Positions 1 through 7,777 are shown, counted from the stretch's first letter. The stretch: DNA of 9,671 nt from an uncultured Rhodocyclaceae bacterium (GCA_903930805.1 CAIYZZ010000443.1:1-9671), one strand, 5' to 3'. Program-made: numbers and translations. The notes: generated from the sequence alone by a model not told the origin.

Positions 1-23
1 CAATCGAACTAAAATCGTAGTGT

Positions 24-54
24 AAAACTAAAAAGCCGCTTGGTTAGCGGCTTT
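24..54 (-). terminator. Intrinsic terminator after yicC
   Basis: A 9-bp perfect stem (positions 32-40 pairing with 46-54; arms AAAGCCGCT and AGCGGCTTT) encloses a 5-nt loop. Read on the minus strand it is followed by TTTTTAGTTTT (34 down to 24), a good U-tract. Read on the plus strand the tail is only CTTTCTGG, so the hairpin is mainly oriented to stop minus-strand transcription. It lies 37 nt beyond the yicC stop codon. It could also serve weakly for a gene entering from the left, which the window does not show. It implies that a gmk-type neighbour, if present to the left, is not strongly cotranscribed with yicC. Confidence 0.8.
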
Positions 55-91
55 CTGGTGGTATTGATACGACAAGAAACTCTGCGATATG

Positions 92-961
92 TCATTCCAG
101 ATTCTGAACTTGTTCACGCACCTGCTCGATCAGTAGCTTGAGCTCAAGAGCAATCTCGGTAACTGCTGCCGATACCGATTTCGAGGCCAGCGTGTTGGCC
201 TCGCGATTGAGTTCCTGCGTGACGAAATCGAGCCGTTTGCCGACAGCGCCACCCTTCGCGAGTACGCGCTCGATTTCGGTAAGGTGTGTTATCAGCCGGG
301 CGAGCTCTTCGGCGACATCGATCTTGGTGGCGAAAATTCCGATTTCCTGACGGATGCGGTCTTCGTCGAGATTGGCCACCGCCTCGCGCAGCTTGGTCGC
401 CAAACGCTCAGTGTAGTCTGCGATGGCAGTTGGCACCATGGGCTCGACTTTCGCCACTTCCGCGCGCATGCGGGACGCACGCTCGCGCAGAACGTCGGCC
501 AGGCGGGCACCTTCGCGCGCGCGGCTGGCGAGAAATTCTCCCAGCACGGCATCGAACAGGGCAAAGCACTCGGTCTGCAGCCGTTCCTGGGTGATCGCTT
601 CGGCGGTCAATACACTCGGCCAGCGCAGTACGTCGGCGACGGACAGCGGCGCGGCCGCAGTCAGCACACCGCGTATTTCGGCGTCGAGGTTGCCGAGTTG
701 CGTGACCAGCGCGAAGTTGGGTGCAAGCTGGGGTACCGCACCGCTGTTGGGTTGCAGATAAAGCCGGCAATCGAGCTTGCCGCGGCCGATGGCGGCGGAG
801 AGCTTTTCGCGCAAGGGCATCTCGAGAAAGCGCAATTCTTCCGCGCAGCGGAAGTTCAAATCGAGAAAGCGGCCATTGACGCTTTTCAGTTCAAGGGTGA
901 TGCGGGCGGAGCCAAGATCACGTTCGAGGGCGGCATAGCCGGTCATGCTATGGATGGTCAT
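92..961 (-). CDS. yicC: YicC/YloC family endoribonuclease
   Basis: A 289-aa protein, the usual length for the family. Family members are cytoplasmic endoribonucleases; E. coli YicC has been linked to small-RNA turnover. Visible family marks: the N-terminal SMTGYA (5-10) with an ExKSVNGRFLD block (25-34), and a C-terminal domain with ARLITHLTEIERVL (221-234), GKRLDFVTQELNREANTLAS (241-260) and the closing IEQVREQVQNLE. The ATG at 961 is chosen because it puts SMTGYA five residues in, as in relatives; the Shine-Dalgarno sequence is weak. It is divergent from the kinase gene, 63 bp away, and followed by a terminator. In E. coli yicC and rph are direct divergent neighbours; here two signalling genes lie between them. 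Identification is firm; the RNA substrate is not known from sequence. Confidence 0.95.
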   Translation of the reverse strand: MTIHSMTGYAALERDLGSARITLELKSVNGRFLDLNFRCAEELRFLEMPLREKLSAAIGRGKLDCRLYLQPNSGAVPQLAPNFALVTQLGNLDAEIRGVLTAAAPLSVADVLRWPSVLTAEAITQERLQTECFALFDAVLGEFLASRAREGARLADVLRERASRMRAEVAKVEPMVPTAIADYTERLATKLREAVANLDEDRIRQEIGIFATKIDVAEELARLITHLTEIERVLAKGGAVGKRLDFVTQELNREANTLASKSVSAAVTEIALELKLLIEQVREQVQNLE

Positions 962-1024
962 GGGTGGTTTTACCAGTTAGCTGTGCTTTACAACGCGGCA
1001 GCTTATCATCCAAAATGAAAAGCC
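962..1024. promoter_or_regulatory. Divergent yicC/kinase spacer
   Basis: The 63 bp between two divergent start codons must hold, or lie very near, promoters for both yicC and the kinase-rph operon. On the plus strand TTTACA (987-992, 5/6 to a -35 box) and TATCAT (1004-1009, 5/6 to a -10 box) are present, but only 11 nt apart, which is too short for a normal sigma-70 promoter. No clear pair is visible on the minus strand. The region is AT-richer than its flanks. I can say a promoter region is likely here, but not which bases form it; the start sites may lie inside the flanking genes. Confidence 0.35.
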
Positions 1025-1972
1025 ATGTCGCCACCTCAAACCAATCAGCCGCTGCCACCCAACCATGTCATCGATGGCTATCGCTTCGAGCGTCAGCTGT
1101 CGCTGGGGGGGTTTTCCATTGTTTATCTGGCCTACGACTCGAAAGGCACTCCGGTCGCCATCAAGGAATACCTGCCCCAGGCGCTGGCCCAGCGCACGGT
1201 GGGGTTGCTGCCGCAGGTGTCGGCAACCCATCTCGCTGCCTACCAGAGCGGCATGATGGCCTTCTATGAGGAAGGCATCGCGCTGGCTCGACTCAACCAC
1301 CCCAACGTAGTGCGCGTACTCAATTTTCTGCGCGCTAACGATACTGTTTATCTGGTGATGCGCTACGAGCAGGGACGCACCCTGCACGAGCACATCCGCA
1401 AACACCGTGGCGAATTTCGCGAGAGTTTCGTGCGTGGCGTGTTTGCGCGCCTGCTTTCGGGGCTGCGCGAGGTGCATGCCAACAAACTGCTGCACCTTGA
1501 CATCAAGCCCTCGAACATTTACTTGCGCGTCGATGGCTCGCCGGTGCTGATTGACTTCGGTGCCGCGCGCCAGACACTCTGCCAGGCCGATCCTGACCTG
1601 CGTCCCACATATACGCCGGGTTACGCCGCGCCGGAGCAATATGGCAACCAGCCGGGCCAGGGGCCATGGACCGATGTGTATGCCGTCGGTGCCAGCATGT
1701 ACGCCTGTCTCGCGGCGGCATCCCCCCAACCGGCCGATGCGCGTACCGTCAAGGATGACCTGGTGCCGGCAGTCCAGCGCTGGGCTGGAAAGTACTTGCC
1801 GCAACTGCTCGACATCATCGATCAGTGCCTGTTGCTTGACCCGCTGGCACGGCCACAAAGCGCGTTTGCCCTGCAGCGCATGCTCGCAACGGTACCCGTC
1901 GTACCCGCTGTTCCCGTGGATCCCGAAGTTCCCGCCGCACCTGATACACCTGACGCACCACCGCAGTCATGA
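1025..1972 (+). CDS. Eukaryotic-type Ser/Thr protein kinase (Hanks type)
   Basis: A 315-aa soluble kinase with no membrane segment or sensor domain visible. Kinase landmarks in order: glycine loop LSLGGFSIVY (25-34), ATP-binding lysine in VAIKEY (K47), catalytic loop HLDIKPSN (157-164, base D159), DFG (177-179), APEQYG (202-207) and the lobe-closing LDPLARPQS (271-279). Two deviations: the catalytic motif is HLD instead of HRD, and the first glycine of the loop is Ser26. The kinase core ends near 288 and is followed by a proline/valine-rich tail (290-314, repeats of the VPxxP type) of unknown role. No strong Shine-Dalgarno sequence precedes the ATG; it is chosen because it gives a short leader before the conserved IDGYRFERQL. 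The stop overlaps the PP2C start (ATGA), so kinase and antagonist phosphatase are coupled. Substrates are unknown. Confidence 0.93.
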   Translation: MSPPQTNQPLPPNHVIDGYRFERQLSLGGFSIVYLAYDSKGTPVAIKEYLPQALAQRTVGLLPQVSATHLAAYQSGMMAFYEEGIALARLNHPNVVRVLNFLRANDTVYLVMRYEQGRTLHEHIRKHRGEFRESFVRGVFARLLSGLREVHANKLLHLDIKPSNIYLRVDGSPVLIDFGAARQTLCQADPDLRPTYTPGYAAPEQYGNQPGQGPWTDVYAVGASMYACLAAASPQPADARTVKDDLVPAVQRWAGKYLPQLLDIIDQCLLLDPLARPQSAFALQRMLATVPVVPAVPVDPEVPAAPDTPDAPPQS

Positions 1973-2811
1973 AGTTTTCGATCTTTCAGGAAAGCCGCAC
2001 CGGCGGTCGGCAGCACAACGAAGACCGCATTGGTTACCGCTATACCAGCGATGCGCTGGTGCTGGTGGTGGCCGATGGTTTGGGCGGCCACGGCCACGGC
2101 GAAGTTGCAGCCGAGGCCGCCGTGCGCAGCATCATTGCCACGTTCGACCGCAAGGCGAAACCGCGCCTGGCCGATCCGAGCGAATTTCTTGCCGAGGCCA
2201 TGGCGGGTGCGCACATGGCGATCCTGGCCCTGTCCGGCATTCGCCAGCTCGACGATCTGCCGCGCACGACCTGCGTCGTCTGCGTCGTGCAGGATGGCAT
2301 TGCCTGCTGGGCGCACGCCGGAGATTCGCGTCTCTACCTGTTGCGTCAAGGCAAAGTGCAGATGAAGACGCGCGATCACACGCGAGTACAGGCGCTGGTC
2401 GATTGCGGCCAACTGACGGAGGCCAGCGCACGTACCCATCCCTCGCGCAACATTCTCATCAATTGCCTCGGTGGCGACCTGTCGCCACGCTTCGAATTTT
2501 CGCCCAAGATCCAGCTGAAACGCGACGACGTCGTCCTGCTGTGTTCCGATGGTGTCTGGGGGCCGCTCACCGACGATGCTCCGCTGGCGACCCTTTCCCT
2601 GCGTGATGCGGTAAGGGCGGCACCGAGTTTTCTCGACCGCGTAGAATCCGGCGCCGGTGTCAACCGTGACAATCTGTCGATGATTTTGCTGACTTGGGCC
2701 GACGATAGCCCCGTAGACGCAACCCAGTCATCCCAGGCATGGACCGCCGACGATTTCAGCCGCACTCTGAATACCACCCACACCCGATTGCACGCCAAGG
2801 AACCTACATGA
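1969..2811 (+). CDS. PP2C-type Ser/Thr protein phosphatase
   Basis: A 280-aa PPM/PP2C phosphatase, metal-dependent and expected to be cytoplasmic. Visible motifs: HNEDR (16-20, metal ligand D19), [12 protein letters not shown] (34-45, D36/G37), AHAGDSRLY (115-123), the substrate-loop region ending NILINCLGG (161-169), LLCSDGVWG (190-198, D194) and DNLS (234-237, D234). All metal-binding aspartates are in place, so it should be active. About 40 residues follow the last motif and look unstructured. The start overlaps the kinase stop by 4 bp without its own Shine-Dalgarno sequence, which points to translational coupling; its own stop overlaps the rph start. Its natural job is presumably to reverse the neighbouring kinase's phosphorylations; that is inference from pairing. 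Confidence 0.94.
   Translation: MKFSIFQESRTGGRQHNEDRIGYRYTSDALVLVVADGLGGHGHGEVAAEAAVRSIIATFDRKAKPRLADPSEFLAEAMAGAHMAILALSGIRQLDDLPRTTCVVCVVQDGIACWAHAGDSRLYLLRQGKVQMKTRDHTRVQALVDCGQLTEASARTHPSRNILINCLGGDLSPRFEFSPKIQLKRDDVVLLCSDGVWGPLTDDAPLATLSLRDAVRAAPSFLDRVESGAGVNRDNLSMILLTWADDSPVDATQSSQAWTADDFSRTLNTTHTRLHAKEPT
2797..2801 (+). promoter_or_regulatory. Ribosome binding site for rph
   Basis: AAGGA lies 6 nt before the ATG at 2808 and 9 nt before the ATG at 2811. It supports a start in the ATGATGA junction and argues against an upstream in-frame ATG at 2739, which would add 23 residues lying wholly inside the phosphatase gene. Confidence 0.6.
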
Positions 2812-3533
2812 TGACCCGACCTGACGGGCGCGCGCCTGATGCATTGCGCCCGCTCACCATCACCCGTCACTACACACGCCATGCCGAGGGCAGCGTGCTG
2901 GTCGAATTCGGCCACACCAAAGTCCTCTGCACCGCAAGCATCGAGGAACGCGTGCCGCCCTTCCTCAAGGGAAAGGGCAAGGGCTGGGTCACCGCCGAAT
3001 ACGGCATGCTGCCGCGCTCCACGCACACGCGCACCGACCGTGAAGCCGCCAAGGGCAAGCAATCCGGCCGCACGCAAGAGATCCAGCGCCTCATTGGCCG
3101 CTCGCTACGCGCCGTCACCGATCTCGTCAAACTCGGCGAGCGCCAGATCACCCTCGACTGCGACGTCTTGCAGGCCGATGGCGGTACGCGCTGCGCCGCC
3201 ATCACCGGTGCCTGCGTGGCGCTGCACGATGCGCTCGCCGGCCTGGTTGCCACCGGCAAACTCGCCGCTCATCCGATGCGCGACTACGTCGCCGCCGTGT
3301 CGGTCGGCATCGTCAATGGCGAGCCAGTGCTCGACCTCGACTACGCTGAAGATTCGAACTGCGACACCGACATGAACGTAGTCACGACCGGAGCCGGCGG
3401 CATGGTCGAATTGCAAGGTACAGCCGAGGGGGCGCCCTTCTCGCGCGCCGAGCTCGATGCCTTGCTCGCTCTTGCTGAAAAGGGTATCGGCGCAATCATC
3501 ACCGCGCAAAAGCTTGCACTGGAGATGAAATGA
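2808..3533 (+). CDS. rph: Ribonuclease PH
   Basis: A 241-aa phosphorolytic 3'-5' exoribonuclease that trims tRNA 3' ends using phosphate, working as a ring-shaped hexamer. Family marks: [12 protein letters not shown] (4-15), [18 protein letters not shown] (27-44), [16 protein letters not shown] (86-101) with the conserved phosphate-site arginine R88, [11 protein letters not shown] (125-135), [17 protein letters not shown] (176-192) carrying the catalytic-site aspartates, and [11 protein letters not shown] (203-213). Length fits the family (about 240). Two ATG codons lie in tandem (2808 and 2811); either is possible and differs by one Met. The gene overlaps the phosphatase stop by 4 bp and its own stop overlaps rdgB (ATGA). 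rph-rdgB(-hemW) is a common proteobacterial order. All catalytic motifs look intact. Confidence 0.97.
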   Translation: MMTRPDGRAPDALRPLTITRHYTRHAEGSVLVEFGHTKVLCTASIEERVPPFLKGKGKGWVTAEYGMLPRSTHTRTDREAAKGKQSGRTQEIQRLIGRSLRAVTDLVKLGERQITLDCDVLQADGGTRCAAITGACVALHDALAGLVATGKLAAHPMRDYVAAVSVGIVNGEPVLDLDYAEDSNCDTDMNVVTTGAGGMVELQGTAEGAPFSRAELDALLALAEKGIGAIITAQKLALEMK

Positions 3534-4132
3534 AACAGATCGCCAAGAAAATTGTTTTAGCCTCCAACAACGCCGGCAAGCTGCGCGAATTTTCCCAGAT
3601 GCTCGCGACCATTGACATTGAAGTGCTACCGCAGGTCCATTTCAATATTCCCGAAGCCGAAGAACCGCACATCACCTTCGTCGAGAATGCACTCGCCAAG
3701 GCGCGCCACGCGGCGCAGCTCACTGGTCTGCCGGCGCTGGCTGACGACTCGGGCATTTGTGTTGCCGCGCTCGGTGGCGCCCCTGGCGTGTTCTCGGCAC
3801 GCTTTGCCGGCGAACCCAAGTCGGACGAGCGCAACAACCAGAAGCTGATCGCCGACCTTCAGGGCAAGGCAGACCGGCGCGCGCACTACGTCGCCGTGCT
3901 GGTCTTCGTGCATCACGCCGACGACCCGCAGCCGATCGTCGTTGAGGGCGAGTGGCATGGGGAGATCATCGATACGCCGCGCGGTTCAAATGGTTTTGGC
4001 TACGACCCCTACTTCCTCGTGCCCGATCTCGACCAGACTGCGGCCGAAATCTCCGCCGAGGAAAAGAACAAGCGCTCGCATCGCGGCAAGGCGCTGGCGC
4101 TGCTCATCGAACGTCTCAAGCTCGACGTTTGA
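3530..4132 (+). CDS. rdgB: ITP/XTP/dITP pyrophosphatase (Ham1/RdgB)
   Basis: A 200-aa housecleaning enzyme that hydrolyses ITP, dITP and XTP to monophosphates, keeping deaminated purines out of DNA and RNA. Motifs: [12 protein letters not shown] (10-21, substrate/phosphate binding), the ADDSGI loop (71-76, catalytic base D73), [13 protein letters not shown] (82-94), NGFGYDPYF (154-162) and [13 protein letters not shown] (177-189), all where E. coli RdgB has them. Length is typical. The start overlaps the rph stop (ATGA) and has GGAG at 3521-3524, 5 nt upstream. The stop overlaps the probable TTG start of hemW. Functionally it pairs naturally with RNase PH (RNA 3' processing) and the downstream mutY (base-excision repair) as quality-control genes, though mutY is in another unit. 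Confidence 0.97.
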   Translation: MKQIAKKIVLASNNAGKLREFSQMLATIDIEVLPQVHFNIPEAEEPHITFVENALAKARHAAQLTGLPALADDSGICVAALGGAPGVFSARFAGEPKSDERNNQKLIADLQGKADRRAHYVAVLVFVHHADDPQPIVVEGEWHGEIIDTPRGSNGFGYDPYFLVPDLDQTAAEISAEEKNKRSHRGKALALLIERLKLDV

Positions 4133-5310
4133 GCCGCACGATCCCTATCGCGGCCGTTCCGCTAGCGCCGACTTTTCAGCCGGTGCCGCTTGCGCTCTAC
4201 GTCCATTGGCCGTGGTGCGTCAGGAAGTGCCCCTACTGCGACTTCAATTCGCATGAACTCATTTGCCAAAATGAGCCGCAGGAAGCCGCTTACCTTGCCG
4301 CGCTGATTGCCGACCTCGAGGCCGCGCTGCCGGTGGTCTGGGGGCGGTCGATCGTCTCGATCTTCATCGGCGGCGGTACGCCCAGCCTGATGTCAGGAGA
4401 AACCGTCGATGCGCTGCTCGCGGCAATCCGTATTCGCTTGCCGCTGCTGCCCGATGCCGAGATCACGCTGGAGGCCAATCCTGGTGCCGTCGAGGCCGCG
4501 AGATTTTCCGCCTACCGCGCCTCCGGCGTGAACCGGCTGTCGCTGGGCATTCAGAGCTTCGACGACGCCAAGCTTGCCGCGCTCGGGCGCATCCATTCAG
4601 GCGCTGAAGCGCGGCGTGCCATCGACATCGCGCAGCAGTACTTCGAGCGCGTCAATCTCGATCTGATGTACGCGTTGCCGCAGCAGACACTGGATGAAGC
4701 GCGGCACGATATCGACACCGCCATCGCCACGGGCGTCGGCCACATTTCCGCCTATCACCTGACGCTGGAACCCAACACCGCATTTCATCATGCGCCGCCG
4801 CCGTTGCCGGATGATGATCTGGCTGCCGACATGCAGGACATGGTGGAAGCCCAACTCGCCGCCGCCGGTTTCGCGCACTACGAGACTTCTGCCTTCGCCA
4901 GGTCAGGCCAGCGCTGCCAGCACAACCTCAACTACTGGCAGTTCGGCGATTACCTAGGCATCGGTGCCGGCGCGCACTCAAAGCTATCCGGCCACGCGGG
5001 CATCCGGCGCGAAGCACGGCCACGACATCCGCAGGCCTATCTGGCTGATCCGGCCACGCGCGACTGGCAGCCGGTTGCGGCCGAAGATCTGCCGGGTGAA
5101 TTCATGATGAACGCGTTGCGCCTGACCGATGGCGTAGCGCTGGAACTGTTCTCTGAACGTACCGGCTTGCCGCTATCCACCATCGAAAAGTCGGCGCTGG
5201 CGGGACGGCAGGCGGGGCTGCTGGATACCGCAAATGGTCGCCTGCGCCCCACCGAACAGGGGCAACGCTTCCTCAACCGTCTGCTGGCGCTGTTTCTGGC
5301 CGACGCCTGA
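4129..5310 (+). CDS. hemW: Radical SAM haem chaperone HemW
   Basis: A 393-aa radical-SAM protein of the HemW type (often annotated as oxygen-independent coproporphyrinogen III oxidase-like). HemW binds haem and hands it to target proteins. The cluster motif CVRKCPYC (30-37, CxxxCxxC) sits in YVHWPWC...DFNSH; then come GGGTPSLM, the SAM-region [17 protein letters not shown], and [20 protein letters not shown], the HNxxYW signature that separates HemW from true HemN. The C-terminal wing ([12 protein letters not shown] onward) is present. No ATG fits: the upstream in-frame ATG at 3952 would place about 59 residues inside rdgB. TTG at 4129, overlapping the rdgB stop as TTGA, gives a normal N-terminus; GTG at 4183 is a shorter alternative. 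The last 38 bp overlap trmB on the other strand. Confidence 0.93.
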   Translation: MSRTIPIAAVPLAPTFQPVPLALYVHWPWCVRKCPYCDFNSHELICQNEPQEAAYLAALIADLEAALPVVWGRSIVSIFIGGGTPSLMSGETVDALLAAIRIRLPLLPDAEITLEANPGAVEAARFSAYRASGVNRLSLGIQSFDDAKLAALGRIHSGAEARRAIDIAQQYFERVNLDLMYALPQQTLDEARHDIDTAIATGVGHISAYHLTLEPNTAFHHAPPPLPDDDLAADMQDMVEAQLAAAGFAHYETSAFARSGQRCQHNLNYWQFGDYLGIGAGAHSKLSGHAGIRREARPRHPQAYLADPATRDWQPVAAEDLPGEFMMNALRLTDGVALELFSERTGLPLSTIEKSALAGRQAGLLDTANGRLRPTEQGQRFLNRLLALFLADA

Positions 5311-5989
5311 ACAAGACATCCCAGACACCATGACCAAGCTTGAGGCCGCGCGTCTCGAACTTGGTCTGCGGTCGCCACGCCGGACGGGGCGCAAATCCGC
5401 CCAACTGCGCCTCGGCGGTATTCGTCAGCAGCGGTTCGGCGCCGAGCACTTCGAGCATCTGCTGGGCGTACTCTTCCCAGTCGGTGGCGCAATGCAGATA
5501 ACCGCCCGGAGCCAGTCGCGATGCCAGCAGCGCAACGAAAGGTGGCTGGATTAGCCGGCGCTTGTGATGGCGCTTCTTCGGCCACGGGTCGGGAAAATAG
5601 ATGTGGATGCCGGCCAGCGAATCTGGCGCGAGCATGTCGCGCACCACTTCAACGGCATCGTGCTGGATCACACGCAGGTTGGTCAGTTCGCGCGTGGTGA
5701 TTTCCTTGAGCAGGCTGCCGACGCCCGGCGTGTGCACTTCAATGCCGAGATAGTCGTTGTCCGGTTGCGCGGCGGCGATGGCTGCCGTAGCCTCGCCCAT
5801 GCCACAGCCGATTTCGAGAACCTTCGGTGCCGATCTGCCAAATACGAAGGTCAGGTCGGGCAGTGCAGCGGTATAGGGCAGGCCGAAGCGTGGCATGCCT
5901 TCCTCGTGGTAGCGCAGTTGAGCGTTGGATACGCGCCCTTGGCGCAGCACGAAACTGCGGATCGGGCGTCCGCTCAAGCTGTCATTCAT
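5273..5989 (-). CDS. trmB: tRNA (guanine-N7-)-methyltransferase
   Basis: A 238-aa SAM-dependent enzyme that makes m7G46 in the variable loop of tRNAs. Visible marks: [10 protein letters not shown] (10-19), SAM-binding [12 protein letters not shown] (57-68), LGIEVH (81-86), the TrmB block [19 protein letters not shown] (130-148) with catalytic and tRNA-contact residues, and the closing [16 protein letters not shown] (209-224). Length is normal. The ATG at 5989 overlaps the stop of the preceding exported-protein gene by 8 bp, so trmB is the last gene of the thi-containing minus-strand operon. Its 3' end runs 38 bp into hemW, which is convergent; I see no hairpin terminator between them. Confidence 0.96.
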   Translation of the reverse strand: MNDSLSGRPIRSFVLRQGRVSNAQLRYHEEGMPRFGLPYTAALPDLTFVFGRSAPKVLEIGCGMGEATAAIAAAQPDNDYLGIEVHTPGVGSLLKEITTRELTNLRVIQHDAVEVVRDMLAPDSLAGIHIYFPDPWPKKRHHKRRLIQPPFVALLASRLAPGGYLHCATDWEEYAQQMLEVLGAEPLLTNTAEAQLGGFAPRPAWRPQTKFETRGLKLGHGVWDVLFRRRPETAPADG

Positions 5990-6443
5990 TTTTCAGCATC
6001 TCTTCGCGCCGACGGGCGAGATCGTAACGTGGTTGGGCGAGCGCCTTCGCCAGGGTTTCGCAGGCAGGCTGGAGCGTCTCGGCCGTCAGTTCGAGCTCGG
6101 TCCTCAGCCCCAGAGCGGCAGAAATGGCATCGGGCGGCACATCGTCACGCTGGAAGTAAAGGCGGCCCAGGGCAAGGTTGAGCGCAAGAATCTGCGCTGC
6201 CTCGCGTTCCTGCCAATCAATCCCGGCTTCCGCCGCTGCGCCATACCCATTCTGTGCGCAGGCCAGCGTCAGCAGGCGCACGCCGTGGGCGATACCCCAG
6301 AGCCGCTGGTCTGCCAGCAATTCCGGTTGATCGAAGGCGTAGCCGCTGACTGATGCCGTCCCGCCATCGCCGACTTTTTCATCGGCATGCGCCGGCAAGG
6401 CCAGCACCGCAGCCAGCAAGGCCGGTAAAGCCAGATGTTTCAC
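5982..6443 (-). CDS. Small exported protein of unknown function
   Basis: A 153-aa protein that I do not recognise. Residues 1-20 form a clean Sec signal peptide: Lys2, a hydrophobic stretch rich in Leu/Ala, and a cleavage-type LPAHA before DEK. The mature part of about 133 residues is mainly alpha-helical in character and has exactly two cysteines, C62 and C128, which could form a periplasmic disulfide; no lipobox, membrane helix or metal motif is visible. The start is GTG at 6443, chosen because it gives an intact signal peptide and no ATG lies near; the Shine-Dalgarno sequence is weak. It begins 6 bp after the thiG stop and overlaps the trmB start by 8 bp, so it is firmly inside the operon. 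Function cannot be given; a link to thiamine or tRNA modification would be guesswork. Confidence 0.85.
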   Translation of the reverse strand: MKHLALPALLAAVLALPAHADEKVGDGGTASVSGYAFDQPELLADQRLWGIAHGVRLLTLACAQNGYGAAAEAGIDWQEREAAQILALNLALGRLYFQRDDVPPDAISAALGLRTELELTAETLQPACETLAKALAQPRYDLARRREEMLKNE

Positions 6444-6449
6444 GCCGAC

Positions 6450-7247
6450 TCAGGAACCGATCAACCCGCTGGTCGGCGAGCTCGGGCTGGCCGTGTAAAA
6501 CTTCTTCGGCATGCGCCCGGCCAGGAAGGCTTCGCGGCCTGCCTCAACCGCCTTTTTCATGGCACCGGCCATCAGCACCGGGTCTTTCGCACCGGCAATC
6601 GCCGTGTTCATCAGTACGCCATCGCAGCCCAACTCCATGGCGATGGCCGCATCCGAGGCGGTGCCAACGCCGGCATCGACGAATACCGGCACCTTGGCGG
6701 CATCGATGATGAGCTTCAGATTCCATGGATTGAGGATGCCCATGCCCGAGCCAATCAGCGAAGCGAGCGGCATCACCGCGACGCAGCCAATGCTTTCAAG
6801 CAGCTTGGCCTGGATCGGATCGTCCCAGCAATACACCATCACCTGGAAACCATCCTTCACCAGCGTTTCGGCGGCCTTGAGGGTTTCCGGCATGTTCGGG
6901 AACAGCGTTTGCGGATCGCCCAACACTTCGAGCTTGACGAGGCTGTGGCCGTCGAGCAGTTCACGCGCGAGACGCAGGGTGCGCACGGCATCATCGGCCG
7001 AATAGCAGCCGGCGGTATTCGGCAGGTAAGTAAATTTCGAGGGTGGCAGTGCGTCGAGCAAGGAGGGTTGCCCCGGTTCCTGGCCAATGTTGGTGCGACG
7101 GATGGCGACGGTGACAATCTCGGCACCACTCGCCTCGACGGCGCGGCGCGTCTCGCTGAAGTCTCCATTCGGATCCTTGTATTTGCCGGTGCCTACAAGA
7201 AGGCGCGAAGTGTAGGCCTTGCCGGCGAGGGTCAGTGTGTCTTGCAT
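6450..7247 (-). CDS. thiG: Thiazole synthase
   Basis: A 265-aa TIM-barrel enzyme that builds the thiazole phosphate of thiamine from deoxyxylulose 5-phosphate, dehydroglycine and the thiocarboxylate sulfur carried by ThiS. Family marks: [11 protein letters not shown] (15-25), AIRRTN (48-53), [15 protein letters not shown] (75-89), VKLEVLGD (104-111) with the Schiff-base lysine K105, [14 protein letters not shown] (158-171), [18 protein letters not shown] (190-207) and the terminal ASPSSPTSG. The ATG at 7247 is preferred over one at 7298: it has a GAGAGA ribosome site at normal spacing and fits family N-termini, while the longer form would overlap thiS. It is 19 bp after thiS. All expected active-site regions are present. 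Confidence 0.97.
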   Translation of the reverse strand: MQDTLTLAGKAYTSRLLVGTGKYKDPNGDFSETRRAVEASGAEIVTVAIRRTNIGQEPGQPSLLDALPPSKFTYLPNTAGCYSADDAVRTLRLARELLDGHSLVKLEVLGDPQTLFPNMPETLKAAETLVKDGFQVMVYCWDDPIQAKLLESIGCVAVMPLASLIGSGMGILNPWNLKLIIDAAKVPVFVDAGVGTASDAAIAMELGCDGVLMNTAIAGAKDPVLMAGAMKKAVEAGREAFLAGRMPKKFYTASPSSPTSGLIGS

Positions 7248-7252
7248 GGATG

Positions 7253-7258
7253 TCTCTC
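7253..7258 (-). promoter_or_regulatory. Ribosome binding site deciding the thiG start
   Basis: On the minus strand GAGAGA lies 5 nt before the ATG at 7247. The upstream in-frame ATG at 7298 lies inside thiS and would add 17 residues unlike known ThiG N-termini, so this site fixes the start. Confidence 0.55.
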
Positions 7259-7266
7259 GGAATGGG

Positions 7267-7470
7267 TTAGCCGCCGCCGACGGCGACGACGATCTCAAGC
7301 CTGTCTCCCGCCTCGATCAGGGCGGTGGCATGCTGGCTCTTCGGCACGATCTCGCCGTTCTTCTCGACAGCCAGTCGTTTGCCGGCCAAGCCATCAAGCG
7401 TCAGCAGCGCACCGACGGTGAGTGTGGCCTCAAGGGTACGTGGCGTGCCATTGATGACGATTTCGATCAT
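7267..7470 (-). CDS. thiS: Sulfur carrier protein ThiS
   Basis: A 67-aa ubiquitin-like (beta-grasp) protein. Its C-terminal glycine is adenylated by ThiF and turned into a thiocarboxylate that donates sulfur to ThiG. The reading frame has the typical start [13 protein letters not shown], central [13 protein letters not shown] (34-46), EAGDRLEIV (53-61) and a C-terminus ending in three glycines, giving the required Gly-Gly tail. It lies 9 bp downstream of the two-helix membrane-protein gene and 19 bp upstream of its partner thiG, so it is clearly operonic. The Shine-Dalgarno sequence is weak (preceding bases TTAAAATGGCCAC), suggesting coupling to the gene before it. thiF and the other thiamine genes are not in the window. 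Confidence 0.95.
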   Translation of the reverse strand: MIEIVINGTPRTLEATLTVGALLTLDGLAGKRLAVEKNGEIVPKSQHATALIEAGDRLEIVVAVGGG

Positions 7471-7479
7471 GTGGCCATT

Positions 7480-7770
7480 TTAAGGGGAATGTGGTGGGGA
7501 ACTGTCCTCGTTTGTCGCCGCCCCTTTCTGTGATCCATCAGGTACTGCTGGCAGCAACCAGATCAGCAGCAGCGGAAGCAGCGGGATCGACAGGGCAAAC
7601 AATAGCCAGAGCGTCCTGGACCGTCCCTTCTGCTTGGCGATCAATCCAGTGGGGATGGCCGTAACGAGCGCCAGGATGGAGAGAATGATTGCGCTCGAAA
7701 GCAACGTCTCAATCAGGCCGGCGTCAAACCCCAGTTGATTGAGCAAGGCGGTGGTGTTCGGGTCAAGCAT
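7480..7770 (-). CDS. Two-helix inner-membrane protein, unknown function
   Basis: A 96-aa protein that I cannot assign. Two hydrophobic segments are plain: about 20-44 and 54-73, joined by a short basic loop KQKGRSR (46-52). By the positive-inside rule the loop faces the cytoplasm, putting both ends in the periplasm. The pattern of a helix, then xxKGRSxxxW, then a second helix is shared by many small uncharacterised bacterial membrane proteins, as I remember them. The last 20 residues are polar and Pro/Ser-rich. The start is well supported by GAGGAGA 7 nt upstream, the best ribosome site in the window. The stop is 9 bp from thiS, so it is the first gene of the thi operon; whether it acts in thiamine or precursor handling is unknown. 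Confidence 0.8.
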   Translation of the reverse strand: MLDPNTTALLNQLGFDAGLIETLLSSAIILSILALVTAIPTGLIAKQKGRSRTLWLLFALSIPLLPLLLIWLLPAVPDGSQKGAATNEDSSPPHSP

Positions 7771-7777
7771 GGCCAGA

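Noticed and set aside
284..1018. A 244-codon plus-strand open frame opposite yicC
   Set aside because: It is fully antisense to a well-identified gene, has atypical composition and no recognisable motif; open antisense frames are expected in GC-rich coding DNA.
977..1858. A 293-codon minus-strand open frame opposite the kinase
   Set aside because: Antisense shadow of the kinase, no motifs, and it would also fill the whole divergent promoter spacer.
1551..2606. A 351-codon plus-strand open frame across the kinase/phosphatase junction
   Set aside because: It is an out-of-frame reading of two genes with intact motifs; the product is Arg/Pro/His-rich and unlike any family.
2739..2807. Longer N-terminus for RNase PH
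   Set aside because: The added 23 residues lie wholly inside the phosphatase gene, and the family N-terminus matches the start in the ATGATGA junction, which has its own AAGGA.
6435..7421. A 328-codon plus-strand open frame opposite thiG and thiS
   Set aside because: Antisense to two clearly identified genes, no ribosome site or motif.
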